This document shows positions 11,701-23,632 of a stretch of DNA of 64,000 nt, one piece after another. Where the stretch lies: the NCBI GenBank assembly GCA_900312665.1, contig ONZQ02000006.1:1737990-1801989 (forward strand), read 5' to 3'. Each line of letters begins with the position of its first letter. Positions within the stretch are counted from its first letter, which is position 1. The notes beneath the pieces were generated by a model. It worked only from the letters and a program-made list of their open reading frames with translations, did not search any database and was not told the origin of the DNA. This DNA comes from Cephalotrichum gorgonifer (lineage: Eukaryota > Ascomycota > Sordariomycetes > Microascales > Microascaceae). The position numbers were made by a program, and so were the translations under genes.

Positions 11701-13147
11701 CGGTCTTCAAATTTTCCGCTGGAAGGGGCGGTGGAACAAGACGCGTTAGCAAAAGGCCTCTCACGGCTCGCTGGATATAGAAAGCGCAATTCCCAGAGAA
11801 TGTTCCCGTTTTACTCACAAAGGTGGCCGACAGTATAGTAGCTGTCTGTTTCTCCGTCCTTGCTGCCGATAATGGCTCGGGCAGCCAAGTCTATCTTCTC
11901 ATCCACACCCGGACTCTTAAGGTAAGCCCGCGTCTGCACGCCTATCTCGACAAGTTTCTCCCAGTCGCCGAGCTTCACGCTCGCAAGGCCCTGTTCTACG
12001 CTGAAGCGGAAGTACAAGTTTTTGATGTCCTTATACTTTTCGTCCATGGCCTGAGCAGCTCCATCTGAAGTAACAGCCAGCCTCTTTAAGAGCTTGACGA
12101 TATCTCTGTGGAGTCCGATCTCGTCGAGGAACCCGGGCTCGTCGAGCATCAGCGGGCCTTTTGTCCCCGTACCGATACTCAAGATGCAAGCTACCTTGCG
12201 AGTCGAGTCAAATACTCTACCCGCTTCAACGTGCAGTACCAAAATCGGATTGTTGCACCCCACGCCGCCGTCGATAAACTCCTCAGTCATACCCGGGCGT
12301 CCGATGGAGATTGGTTCGAAGTAGGTGGGGGCAGCTGAAGTTGCTCGAATAGCTTCCCATATCTTGCAGGGATGTTCGGAGTCATTGTCGATCTCATACG
12401 ACCTGAACAGGTGTATACGCGTAGCATCTTTCTTTGAGATTGTACAGACGAAACTAGATGTGCACGAATGCTAAGTTAGCAAGTGCCCTCGTGACCTATT
12501 TCTCTTTGCAGTACGTCAGTTCGTTCCGGTAGGTGAGACCTACGCCTTGCACTCCGTCTTACACTCCGTCTCATCGCCACTCTTGAGACTAGTCGAAGAA
12601 CTTCCGGTCTCGGATTCTATTATTTTCTTCACCGCTTCCTCCATCTTGTTGGTCTTGTAACGGGAGGCGCTAATCTTGAAAGCGCTGCGTTTTTGAAACA
12701 TATCCTTGGCTGTCCTCTCAACCATTTCAATGGCCTCATCTACTGATAACCCGAGCCGGCCTAACAAGATTGCGTTGAGGCTGGGAGGTACGTCAGTTAT
12801 TCACTTGTTTGGTTTCCATCAGAATGCATATATATATATATATGCGAACGGAAGAAATCCATCCTCGAGGAAGCAAACTCTGACACTTACCCTCCAACAG
12901 AGGTGCCCCCTATAAGATCAAAATACTTGCATGGCAGTGGCATATCTTTAAGCCCATCAAGTGTCTGAACGCGTTCTAGGATGGCGCGAAGAATGCATAG
13001 CTCGGAATATCCACGGACCCCTCCCCCATCTATGAAAGCCAGGACGTAAGTTTATATTACATCTTTAGGGAACGTCCGGAGACTGTAGTGCTGCTGTAAT
13101 CTCTTACCCAGTGAAAGGAGCCTCAGGGGCCTTTTTGACTCGGACAT
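5703..13147 (-). CDS. Patatin-NACHT-propeller NLR-like protein
   Basis: Very large STAND/NLR-like protein, about 2285 aa in seven exons: 13108-13147, 12891-13029, 12544-12780, 11819-12453, 8636-11718, 7419-8532 and 5703-7312. All junctions keep frame. The N-terminus is a patatin-like phospholipase with oxyanion-hole motif DGGGVRGYS, nucleophile elbow GTSVGG and the catalytic-Asp motif DGGVGCNNP. A NACHT NTPase follows, with Walker A GQPGSGKS and Walker B region VYIILDD. The last 1300 or so residues have WD40/propeller-like strands (for example MRFSPCGTYLLVQGKYSS, VSSSGRYVAILSARDNG) and a His-rich linker. In fungi this layout is linked to non-self recognition and regulated cell death; that role is inferred. 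Least certain is the 8533-8635 intron (donor GTGTAT; TACTAAC branch before acceptor). The fusion rests on the 11719-11818 intron. Confidence 0.85.
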
Positions 13148-13970
13148 TTTTTTTTTGGCGAAACCTAAGACCTGCTCCTCGATGCCCCGATTGTGTCTAC
13201 TATGTAGTTGGAGCGTGTATCCCAGCATGCACGGATGGGAGCAGCAACCCAGTGTCTATGGTGTCTTAACTGACGGTAAGAAGATGGTTTGAAGCACGGA
13301 ATGAGAGCTGTCAGTTCGAAACTCTATAACGCGGGGTTGATGTTCGTTTTTTGAGAGGCTCTCTCCCTTGAACGAGGACTTAATCGGATCTAGGGCTGCT
13401 CCTCGTAGTCCGGGGATGGCCCATTTTACCCAAAATCGAAAAAGCCCAGACAATGCACGTACATGCAACGTTAGGACAGGACCGGGGGACCAGGCTCCAG
13501 CTGAAATGGCTTGGCTGCACGTTGGGCCAACAATATGCAATGTATAGTCACCCTCTTTCGGGGGCTCCTGCATGCAGCCAATAGCGGATGCTGAAATGCA
13601 GGGCGATCGGTGTCCGATATTGGGCGCGGGGCTCAAATGGGGCCGGAGCCGGGCGGCAACGGAACGTGGGAGAGGTGTGAAATCCAGTTGTGATCCTGAG
13701 GGAGAGCAGGCTCGGCGAGACACATGACACACCGTGGCGTAGAGTTTTTCCATTTGGAGGCCTGGAGACGAGGCCTTGTGTGACACCACCGTAAATTGGG
13801 CCGGACAGGGTTCTTTTCTCGACCAGGATCATCATGCCCCGCCCGAGTCTTTAATAGGTGGTACCCCGATCTTTTAGAGCTTCACATCCTTCACTCCAGG
13901 GGTCCTGGGCACACACGAACGAAGAACTATCACATTGCCCCTCGTCCTGACCGTTAAAATCCAAAGTAGA
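13148..13970. other. Intergenic region upstream of two divergent genes
   Basis: Lies between the starts of the NLR and the AAA ATPase, so it should hold both promoters. A T run precedes the NLR start. An ORF-like frame on the minus strand (13256-13835) has no family features and was not annotated. Confidence 0.35.
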
Positions 13971-16202
13971 ATGGAGTTCCAAATCCAACCTTACAAAGAA
14001 CCAGACGCCGCATCGCTCGAATCCGTCGAAGACTCCGCCGAAGACTACCCAATAACTGAGAATGGGGCCAGCAGAGAAGATGGAGGAAAGAACGAAAACG
14101 AGAAGAAGGGGGACGATGAGGACGGAGAGGACGGAGAGGACGAGGACGGCCATGGAAAGGCCTTGAGATGCGTAGTCAAGGAGTTCGAATCTAGGGTGAA
14201 CGCAAAGGGGGAGACAGTCAGAAAAGAGCTTTCCCCGTCGAAAAGCGATGCCGATACGCCCGACGGAGAAAAGCAAGAGTCTGATGCTGCTATAGAATTT
14301 TGCAACTACTTTGTGAAAGGTGGAGCGCAAAGCCGATCGACGCTCAAGATCTACGCCCATAGCATCCAGGTCGCCTTGAGAGAGGTCATCAAGAGCTACC
14401 CGCGCCAGTCCTTCGACGGGAGTGTGGTCACGCTCACGGGATCGTCCGAAGCCGACTGCCTCGCTTGTGTGTTTCACTATCGGTCGTCACTCATGAAGTA
14501 CAGCGAAGGGCTGAAAGCTGAGGACAAGTTAGACGTCTATTTGCTGATCCAATTCATCGGGCGCAAATTCGACGAGCAACTACGATACCTAGGCGGCAGC
14601 GACGTGGAATGCTATGACACCAACATCCACGTGGCGTACAGGGATATGTGGACAATATTCAAGCCGGGTGGATTCCTAGTGACTACGCAGTGTGAGGAGA
14701 ACTGTATAGTGCAACTGGAGGACATACATCATGTGGACGGCGGAATATTTTCCGAATCGAGCTGGCACATCAAGACCCGCGCCGTCGCTCACGACGGCAC
14801 CAAGTTTGGCTACATTCGCAAGAAGATTACGATTACGCAATACTCCGGCGTGCGCCAGGTTTCTTCTCTCCCAATATATCCTCTCGGCTTCGATAAAAAT
14901 CCGGAGGAAGTGCGGACCAGCGCCATCCAACGAGGGCAGAAATACTGCCGCTTGACTAACTCCCAGCTCCATCAATACACCGGCACTGCCTTCACACTAC
15001 GCCAAGAAAGCACCTATTCCATATCCCGGGGGTCTGATGTTGTTTTTCGATTGGACCCGCGGAAGGTGTGTGTCCCATCCCTGCTATTACATCCTTGACA
15101 TGGTATAATGCTTCGCTGCCCTATTCTAATACTCTCTTGCCAGGTTGTCGGCCGCGTCATTCTCGATCCCGCATCATTTGAGGAATTCAACCCTAGACAG
15201 GGCATCACCCTCACCAAGGTTAACCCTGAACCCAAATTCGATGCAGTTACCGAAGAAGAATATCAGATTTTCGACAACAGGATATCCGGATTCGCGTTGC
15301 AAGAGAAGAAGTGGATGTGGTTCCTTGTGAGCAACATAACAGACGTCCAGTTCAACCAAGAGGCGTTTGACAAAGTTATCCTCCCGGGCAACCAAAAGTC
15401 ATTGCTCAAAGCTATAGCCAATCAGCACACGAAATCCTCTTCTATCTCCGATCCCCTTTCCTCATCCCGTGACCACTTTGATGACTTTATCTCCGGGAAG
15501 GGTAAAGGCTGCATCATACTCCTGCACGGCGATCCAGGACTCGGGAAGACTGTTACTGTCGAGAGCATTGCTGAAAACATCAAGCGACCGCTCTATGTAG
15601 TAATGTCCGGAGAGCTGGGCAGCACGATAGACAAGATCGAGGAGAACCTCAACCAAGTCCTGGGGCTAGCAACCAGGTGGAACGCCGTACTGCTTATTGA
15701 TGAAGCCGACATTTTTCTAGAGATGCGATCATCGCACCAACTGAATCAGAACCACATGGTCTCAGGTATCTATAATCCACTAGTGACCCTCCCTCATCCC
15801 CCCCCCCCCCTCTTTCTCTCAGAGAATAACCCGTGTTTCTTTGCAGTTTTCCTTCGGAGTCTCGAGTACTTCCAGGGCATGATGTTCCTGACGACGAATC
15901 GAATGAAATCGTTCGATCCCGCTTTCCAGTCGAGAATACACCTCGTGATCGAATACAAGTCCCTCGAGATCGAGGCTAAGCGGAGGCTGTGGATCGAGTT
16001 CTTGCAGAAAATTCCAGATTACAATGCAAAGGAATGGTCCGAGGATGACTTGGAAAGTCTGGCCAAGCTTGACCTTAATGGACGCCAGATCAAGAACGCA
16101 GTTCGGATCGCAAATTGTCTCGCCCTTGACCTGGAGGAGAAGCTTGGTCAACAGCACATTCGAACCATTCTGGATATCCATGACCTTGTCTCGATCAAAT
16201 GA
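13971..16202 (+). CDS. AAA+ ATPase of the fungal DUF7025-type family
   Basis: AAA+ ATPase of 690 aa in three exons (13971-15065, 15144-15765, 15847-16202). The N-terminal 90 residues are acidic and low-complexity. A middle region (about 100-440) with the FVWTIFKPG-like signature (here MWTIFKPGGFLV) matches the domain that usually precedes the ATPase in this fungal family. The ATPase follows with Walker A GDPGLGKT, Walker B AVLLIDEADIFLE and a sensor region FLTTNRMKSFDPAFQSRIH. No transmembrane segment or mitochondrial signal is obvious, so it is probably cytosolic or nuclear; its substrate is unknown. The start is the first ATG in frame (MEFQIQPYKEPDAAS). The gene is intact. The family is often expanded in filamentous ascomycetes; no more specific role can be given. 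Confidence 0.87.
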
Positions 16203-17140
16203 GACGGAGATGGTTGCATTTTTTATGGTATTGTTTCCTTGCAGCTTTCGGATACTGATGATATGCATATTGCGTTGGATTGAGGTTTCGGATGATCTGG
16301 AATTGTTGATACTCTTTTGTTTCTATTTTTATTCCTATTTAAACTCACCGCCTTAGCTATGTCTGTTTTGCAACCATCACAAAACTACTATCTTTGGGTC
16401 TAGTGTGCTATAGCTGTTTTGGCCTCATCGATATGACCCAAGGCTACGCCGGTCCGCCGCCAAATGTCAAGACTATGGGTTATGTGATATTGCTCGTCAT
16501 CAATAGGCGTCTAGCGCCTCCTCTGGTAACAGTGCCACCCAGAATTCGCCACCAGGATAGCGATCCTCAAAGGTCGTCCAAGGGACAGCGATTGCCCTGT
16601 ACACCTTAAGCCGCGGGTTCGGTCTGACACCAATGGATGGCGACTCTTGGGCTCCAACCTAGTCCAGAATCTGCGTGGAGAAAAGACGTGCTATAGAACT
16701 CCTCGGGAGGACCATCATGACTACTATGAGTAGAACTTTAAATGACGAGCAATCGCTTTGGCTAGCGATGGCGGGAGCCTTGGAGGATTGGACGAGCGAG
16801 ATGCCTACCAATGTGGTGGTCTGCGTTGTGATGTGAGACAGCTGTGACAACCGTTAGCTCAACCAGTAGCTCCAGAGAAAGTTCGGCACCGCGATAACGT
16901 AACGATAAATTAACTAGAGGCGCGCTCTGTATCCGCAAACGTTTGTTGGGTAATACAAGAAGAGTCAATCTCTTGCATCTAAACATAAGTCTTTTCCTGA
17001 CATATTCCACACACCCCACTCTAAACGAGGAGGCGGAACAAGAAGACCTACTCATGCTCTCATTGATATGCGGGTACATACATGCCCCGGAAGAGCTGCC
17101 TCATGGCGAACCACGAACGCAAGTATGGCCCTCATCATTG
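16203..17140. other. Intergenic region before the transposon
   Basis: AT-rich sequence between the AAA ATPase stop and the transposon target site. No gene, RNA or repeat was recognised. Confidence 0.4.
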
Positions 17141-17150
17141 TTGTTTTCCT
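17141..17150. repeat. Target-site duplication, left copy
   Basis: Ten bases, TTGTTTTCCT, directly outside the left inverted repeat and repeated exactly outside the right one. Length fits Mutator-like insertion (9-11 bp). Confidence 0.9.
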
Positions 17151-17177
17151 GGGACCCAATAGGTGGGCGCCCGGGCG
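17151..17177 (+). repeat. Left terminal inverted repeat of the MULE
   Basis: GC-rich end, pairing with the right end at 20063-20089. It contains the palindromic block GGCGCCCGGGCG. Confidence 0.88.
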
Positions 17178-17434
17178 CGCCAATTATGTAAGCCTCACTC
17201 AACAGCTCGACGCGCCCGGCGCGCATCTCGCCAGATCGAGGGCCACACATATCAATTCAATCATCATGACCCTCATCTTCAGGTGGTTCACTGATCATTA
17301 GTGCCGCTATTGGACTGTCTAATCGTTAGTTGGATACACGCTGTGTCTGACATACGTATTAGGCGCCGAAACGCCTCAACACCATACACATCACGATTCA
17401 GGGGCTACGACTGCCTACTACGCATACTACTGCC

Positions 17435-19845
17435 ATGGCCCAAGCAATATTTCCTAACGATGTGCTCCCGCCAGAGGGCACATACAACTCACGGGAGTCT
17501 CTTCTTATGGCTATCAATTCTTGGGCCAAGCCTAGAGGGTATTCACAACCGGGAAGTCTACTAAGACTCCAAACGGCCGAGTAAGAGTTGTATTTGCCTG
17601 TGATCGCAATAAGCAACCACCAAGTCTATCTATTGAACGAAAACGCCGTACATGCAGCCGAAGAACAGGTTGCAAGTTCTCAGTCCTTGCCAAACAGTCC
17701 TTAGATAGGAGAACATGGGTCCTAAGCCATCGACCTGGCCAGGAATATACCGTACACAACCACGAGCCAAGTCAGCACCCATCAGCTCATCCAGCACACC
17801 GGAAACTATGTAGCGAGGATAGTTCTACAGTTACTAGCCTTGCAAATGCTGGAATAGCCCCCAAGGATATCAGGACCTATATCCGCCAGAACTCTGATAC
17901 GATTGCAACTCAGCAAGATATCTATAACCGGATTGCGGATAGTCGACGAGAGCTCTGCGAGGGCCAGAGCACTATCCACGCCCTTGCCAACCAGCTAGAT
18001 AACGAAGGATTCTGGAACCGGATGCAGTTTGATCAGGACGGTCGGGTAACAGCTGTCTTATTCGCTCACCCAGAGTCCCTGGCATACCTTCAGGCCTACC
18101 CGGATCTACTTTTTCTGGATTGCACGTACAAGACGAACAAGTACGGCATGCCACTCCTTGATATGATTGGTGTTGACGCCTGTCAGCGATCCTTCTGTAT
18201 CGCCTTTGCATTCCTTAGTGGCGAGACTGAAGAGGACTATATCTGGGCGTTGGACCGGCTGAGGCCCATGTATGAGCTCTGCGGCACAAGGCTTCCATCT
18301 GTTATCCTAACAGATCGCTGCATAGCTTGTATGAATGCCGTCTCTTATAGCTTTCCCTCTGCAATCTCGCTACTATGCCTCTGGCATGCCAATAAGGCAG
18401 TCCTCCGCTACTGTCGGCCAAGCTTCGTACGCGATCAATACCGATCAGAGAACCAACAGGATCTAAGCGATTGGAAAGAATTCTTCGGCCACTGGCATTC
18501 TATTATCAGGTCATCAGACGAGGAGGTCTTCAGCCAACACGTGCAGCAGTTTGAAAGGCGCTACCTCCCGCAGAACGTCAACGAGGTCGAATATATCAAG
18601 ACTACATGGCTCGATATATACAAGGAGAAGCTTGTTAAGGCTTGGGTTGACCAGCACCTTCATTTTGGCAACGTAGTTACCTCACGGGTTGAGGGTATCC
18701 ACGGGCTGCTAAAGAGCCATCTAAAGAGATCGACGCTAGATCTCTTCGAGGCGTGGAGGGCTATGAAGCAAGCGCTACTTAACCAACTTGCTGAGCTACG
18801 GTATAACCAAGCCAAGCAGCAGACCCGGATACCAATCGAGCTCTCTGGATCACTGTATAGTGCTGTACGTGGCTGGATATCTCATGAGGCTCTGCGGAAG
18901 GTTGAGGAACAGCGGAAGCGGCTCTTAGCAGGAGACCTACCTAGCTGTACTGGCACTTTTACTCGATCTCAAGGGCTCCCTTGTGCTCACATACTTAAGG
19001 ATCTGCAAGAACAAGGTCAGGCCCTTCAACTAGTGCATTTCCATACACAATGGCACCTGAACCGCAGTAGCACTCATCAGCTGCTACTAGAGCCTCGTCA
19101 TCGATCTGATCGGATAGCTGCCAGCTCAACTAGACCGCAATCAAGCACTCGGAGAGAGCCAAGTGGATTCGAGGCTGTTGAGGCAGCGACACGGCCAAGG
19201 GCACAGCCTAAATGCAGCAGATGCCACACATTAGGTCATAAAATGACCTCGAATGCATGCCCTCTGCGGCACGAGGAGCTTTTGCAATCAACAGCTGCAG
19301 CACAGATAGCAGTAGCATCAGCAACACTAGCACCGCTTCTAGCAGCAGCGGAGGCACCAATAGAGGTACCGGGACTGGCACCAACACAAACACCAGCAGA
19401 GGCACCAGCAGAGGCACCAGCAGAGGCACCAACGGCACCAATAGCAGCACTAAGCCATAATGACCCGAGGGCTATCTATCAGAGATATGTTGCGGCAAGA
19501 GAAGATTGGTATAAGGCACAGCCACGTGGGAGCATCAAGACGAACCAGCAGTATCGGAAGGCGATGGGTCTACCGCTTCGGTATAGTAAAGCAAGCTACG
19601 AGTGGTGCCTCGACTGGAAGCAGATGAATAAGCGTTGCAGGACATCTACAGGCTTTAGGGACTGGACTAAAGAGGAGGTGATGGCCTATCTGGACTGGGA
19701 TACGGCGGAAAACGACCGTATTGAGGCGCAGGTAGCTGCAGAGATAGACGGGAATCCCTTCTCTGGCAGAAGAGGTACGGGCGAGATCTGGAGAGCAGCA
19801 GAGAGGGATCGTCAGGAACAGGAGGCTTTGTATTCAAATAGCTAG
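17435..19845 (+). pseudogene. MULE transposase, frameshifted near its N-terminus
   Basis: Cut-and-paste transposase of the Mutator-like family. A first frame from ATG 17435 reads MAQAIFPNDVLPPEGTYNSR up to WAKPRGY. Homology-like sequence then continues in another frame (VFTTGKSTKTPNGRVRVVFA) from about 17536 and stays open to 19845, so one small indel near 17540 separates the two. The long frame shows the N-terminal DNA-binding part (TGCKFSV...HRPGQEYTVHNHEPS), the MULE catalytic core (DCTYKTNKYGMPLLDMIG, ILTDRC, WHANKAV), a SWIM-like C...CAH motif (GLPCAHIL) and a zinc knuckle CSRCHTLGHKMTSNAC. A low-complexity Ala/Pro/Glu repeat follows. The longest ATG-initiated intact product starts at 18022 (607 aa) and lacks the DNA-binding region. 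Activity is therefore doubtful unless an intron or recoding restores the frame. Confidence 0.85.
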
Positions 19846-20062
19846 AGTCATTGAAGTATTTCCGTACATTATAGGGCAGCCTGGGCATCTCAGAAGCAGG
19901 GGGCTAACGAGTTGGATAAAGACACTGAGGGCATCTCAGAACCGCGGGGGCAAGGTGCGTGTGTTGGCGCGTTGGTGATTCCAAGTGGCAGCAGCTGCGG
20001 CAATTCGTGGCACGTCGGGGCTTACATAATGGGCGCTCCCGGGCGCGCCAATTTTATTTGGG

Positions 20063-20089
20063 CGCCCGGGCGCCCACCTATTGGGCTCC
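20063..20089 (-). repeat. Right terminal inverted repeat of the MULE
   Basis: Inverted copy of the left end. The adjacent inner sequence from about 20021 to 20058 repeats part of it in degenerate form. Confidence 0.88.
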
Positions 20090-20099
20090 TTGTTTTCCT
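20090..20099. repeat. Target-site duplication, right copy
   Basis: TTGTTTTCCT, identical to the ten bases flanking the left end of the element. Confidence 0.9.
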
Positions 20100-21972
20100 A
20101 GTGCGATTAGCTAATTTTGATGAAAGGCCGCTCATTTTTGTGGATGCGAGACTAATGTTCCCTCCCGCTGCGACGCTCCTAGCGATTCGCGAACCCCGTG
20201 ATACAACGTTCGAGGGTGGGGGTAGGCTGTGCTCTCCCTCTGCAATCGGAAACCCGAGCTTTCAATGGGTTGGGTTGCTGGAGTTAGACAAGTACTTGTA
20301 GTTTGCACCGAGACGAGGTCTTCGAAACTACATGTATATGCAATAACACCCAAACGAGATGCATGAGACGTGCAGTTAATGGCTTATTACTGGCCAGGCC
20401 GGCTGTAGACTTCCGGGAAGTGGAAAAAGCGCCCATCACCGACACTTGTGCATTTTTTTTTATTTAGTACTAGCATATATTCGACCATTGTGCTTAGACA
20501 GAATGTTGGTGGGGTTGGAGAGTGCCCAAAGGCTTGCAACATCCAATGCACCAGATGAACCCGGCCATGTGGACCCAGCTCGGACTACCGCCCCACCGGC
20601 TGGCGCCGGCCATTAGGGTCGGCGACCCGACAGGGGGCTTGATAACAGTATATCAACGCGAAGATCCAGACTTCAGTTCTACAAGGATAAGACTTTCTTT
20701 GCTGGATTTAAGGGGTAGAAGTCACAAGAACCATAGGAAAAGCCCAAGCAGTCGTAGCTACACCAATTTCTCCTTAACCTCAAGGATTGAACAAACAGGA
20801 TGGGTGAATAATAGTAGGACTACGGTACACTGGTAGCTATGGTCATTCTCGCCGTGTTCGCTTTGTTTTCCGCCATCTTCTCGTTCGCCGCCGTCATCTG
20901 ATGCCGCCGTCGTCATCGTGGTCTAGTCCTCCGAAATGAGTTCAAATCCTCGTCGTTTGAGCCAATGGTCTCTCCCTTTTCGCTGGCAGATTGAGATAGT
21001 TCAAGTTCATTCTAAGGACGGCCATATATCCCCCTCCGTAGTAACGTAATGGCTCGCAGCTAGGAAGCCTCCCCCGGCGCCATGTCATCCCACAGAAACG
21101 GGGTGTCCTCTCGAGTCGCGGGCGTGGTGCAGACGAAGCCGAGATCCATTAACCCCCATTCCTTACCCTATAAACCATGCTCGGATTACAATGGATTCAT
21201 CAAAAGAAACACGGAAAAGTGGGGGATGTAAATCTTACCACTCTAGAGCAGAAGCCGACCAAGGCTCCGGGCTTTGGAAACAAAGCCTCGACGTGAATGT
21301 CTTCCTCTTTTATCCCGCCCCTGCTCTCGAAAGGGAACTCGAGTGCGCGCCCTGTGGTTGTGTGGAGCTTGGAATATCTCTACGTCAGTCTACTCTTTCA
21401 AAAAAAATGGATGGGGCGTCTCGGCGGGAAGGAAACGGATAGAAAATAAGAGGGGCGGGGGGGGGGGGGGTAAGGGAAAGAGGAGGAAGTAATCTGCCTT
21501 GAAGCCCAAGATGCGGCAGCGAAAGTGATGAAACACCTCCATGCCGCTGATATACTCCCCCGCCGCGTAATCGAGGTCGAAGCCTACCGACTCCGCCGAC
21601 TCAACATTGTTTATCCCAAGCCAAGCGGGCACTGTTTCGACAGCTTAAGATACTTCGAGGCTCCACACAGGCTTCTCAATCCGTGAATGGTTCGCACTAT
21701 GCCAGGTCGTAACCCGACGGACATTTTTCAAGTTCTGGAGCATGGTCCCGAACAACATGAGGGTAATGGGCCGTTTCAAATCGCAATCTGAGCTACAACC
21801 CCAGGCCCGATCCTGATGCACCCCAAGGAAGGAAATAGACGGGTCAGGGATGGACGGGGACCAGAGGGCGGCGTCGCGTAGTGGTCGATTTTTGTTGTGT
21901 CTCCAGTCCTCCCTCGTACCGTCCGAGATGGAAAGAGAGACAAGCTTCAAACGCTATGTTGGGAGGGACAGG
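20100..21972. other. Intergenic region with no supported gene
   Basis: 1.9 kb between the transposon and the F-box gene. It contains a run of 14 G residues (21457-21470) and an A/G-rich tract after it. Short ORFs show no family motif. Confidence 0.4.
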
Positions 21973-23632
21973 TCAGAAAGTAGACAGTAGCGGTAATGGA
22001 ACATGGGGCAAACACACATCGAAACCACCCTTCAAGAATTCAATCACCCCGGTCCCAGGGTCAAGAACTAATCTCCGCTTTGGGATACCTTCGTGATCCC
22101 GGGCCCATTTTGATAGCGTACCCTTGGCTGAGAGTACCGCTATACCACGGATGCCCCGCTCGTCGTGAGCAAGGTAGAAGCCTGCAATCTCCATGCTCCC
22201 CAAAATGCCACGCACCTCGACCTCGCCCTTGGGCCGATGACCTAGGGTGGAGAACTCGTAGCTTTCCCAGTCAAGGCGGATCGAGGAGATGTAGCGCTGC
22301 CCGCAAATTTTGATATCCGAGACAGAAACCGTCACTTCTCCGCGGGGAACGGCGAGTGTCCGGGTGTAAAGCTCCCACGACCCGATCGGAAAAAACACGC
22401 CAAACTTGATGCCCCATCTTGACGTGATATCCACTTCATTGAATAGCATTCCTCGTCATCGGCTTCGTCGGCTTCAAAGCAGGTAGAGCCGGTGATATCT
22501 AGGAGACTCCAAAGTAAATATGCTAGTCGCCATACCCGTTTTCGATTTCTCACTGCTGGACTGGTTGGCAGCGCCCTGGCTAGGTGATAAAGTGCTCCCC
22601 ATTGGTCCTTTATAGAGGATTCATGTTGCCAGGCCTCAAAGATAAAATCGAATTTTTGGCCGGGGGTGAAACGGCTTCTCCAGAATGAGTCCGTAAGTGA
22701 GATATTTACCCAGAATCTCGAGGATTGGCGGAGGGGGTAAACCGATGAAGTTGGCAGAAATTCGAGAATCAACTGCAAAATCTCAACCGGGAGCCTGGAA
22801 AAGGGGTCTGTCGTCCCAGTGGTAGAAATACAGGCGTAGGTGGGACTCGGCGCGGTGACGCTCTTGGAGTATCCCACACCTTTGTGCTTGAAGAACCGGC
22901 GCACGCTTGGTATTTCGACTAGTGGATTGCATTTCTGAGACTTAGAAGATGGCCCAGGAATCAGTTCCCGCTCTTCGCCGCCAGGAGTGATACGCATGTT
23001 CGTCCCGTTGTGGTATCGCGCAAGGCCGCTGTAGTCATGTCCGAAGTTCAGAATACCTCCATAGTATGGGAGCCCCCGAAGGATATCGAAGAGATGATGG
23101 ATATTTAGCTTATCTCCCGGGCGGAAGAGACAAAGAATTTTCCAGCATGGGGGGTGGAATGGGAAGCCCCAGGCAAAATATGCCAACTGAGAATAATAGG
23201 GGGGGTGCAGGAGAGAGATCTCAAAGTCTTTGGTATCAGGCAATGGATCGCCATCAGAGTCCACGCCAGGGGATATCTTGCCTTCATAATCGCCCTCATA
23301 AAACATATTTCCCGTCCCTGATAGATAGACCGTGGTCCCCTCCATATCCCACGTATAGACTGCGATGTGGTCGATTAGACTCTCTAGGGAGAACAATTGG
23401 CGAATTATCCGTACTCACTCGCTCGGAACATCCGCATCCATGGTGGCCATAGTGACTCGCTCTCGCTCTCGCTCTCATCATCGACATCGGTCTCGTTCTC
23501 GACCTGTTCCTGGTTCCCGTCCGTGTCTGAGCCCCAGGGCCGGACTGGAGCCCCGCACAGCACGCAGCCATTCCGGTACACCGGCACAGCTGATACGGCT
23601 GGATATTTGGTCGTTTTCACGCAGATGTTCAC
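21973..23632 (-). CDS. F-box protein with DUF7600-like architecture
   Basis: Predicted 514 aa in three exons (23419-23632, 22508-23359, 21973-22451). The N-terminus has a short Cys motif, NGCVLCGAPVRPW, an acidic stretch, and WPPWMRMFRA joined by a 59-nt intron to IYTWDMEGTTVYLSGTG. The central F-box reads DPFSRLPVEILQLILEFLP followed by a WVNISLTDSFWRSRF-like segment. This Cys-motif, F-box and long C-terminal layout is common in Pezizomycotina. F-box proteins recruit substrates to SCF ubiquitin ligases; the substrate is unknown. The second intron (22452-22507, acceptor GAG) is inferred mainly because it restores frame between two clearly related halves. A frameshift at that place is the alternative, and would make the gene broken. 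Confidence 0.75.

Larger units (their letters stand above)
17151..20089 (+). mobile_element. Mutator-like (MULE) DNA transposon, 2939 bp
   Basis: The ends are inverted repeats of about 27 bp: GGGACCCAATAGGTGGGCGC continuing CCGGGCG on the left, and the reverse complement of GGAGCCCAATAGGTGGGCGC... on the right. They differ only near the outermost bases. The element is flanked by a 10-bp duplication and encodes a MULE-type transposase. The right end carries a second, imperfect copy of the GC-rich repeat about 30 bp inside, with GGCTTACATAAT mirroring the left end. The intact ends and target duplication suggest a fairly recent insertion. The main transposase frame is open, but the N-terminal coding region has a probable frameshift. 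Confidence 0.92.

Noticed and set aside
11719..11818. Coding continuation from the ORF start at 11818
   Set aside because: The sequence begins with a GTGAGT donor and ends with CTTCCAG; treating it as an intron joins patatin and NACHT parts in frame.
12826..12846. TATATATATATATA tract as a promoter
   Set aside because: It lies inside an intron of the NLR gene and is a simple AT microsatellite.
14045..14305. Ser-rich antisense ORF opposite the AAA ATPase N-terminus
   Set aside because: Mirror of the acidic low-complexity region; no independent support.
19380..19450. Tandem GCACCAGCAGAG repeats as a CRISPR-like or regulatory array
   Set aside because: They are an in-frame Ala-Pro-Ala-Glu codon repeat within the transposase; units are contiguous without spacers.
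20522..21500. Several short ORFs between the transposon and the F-box gene
   Set aside because: No motif, no splice continuity and low-complexity composition in several of them.
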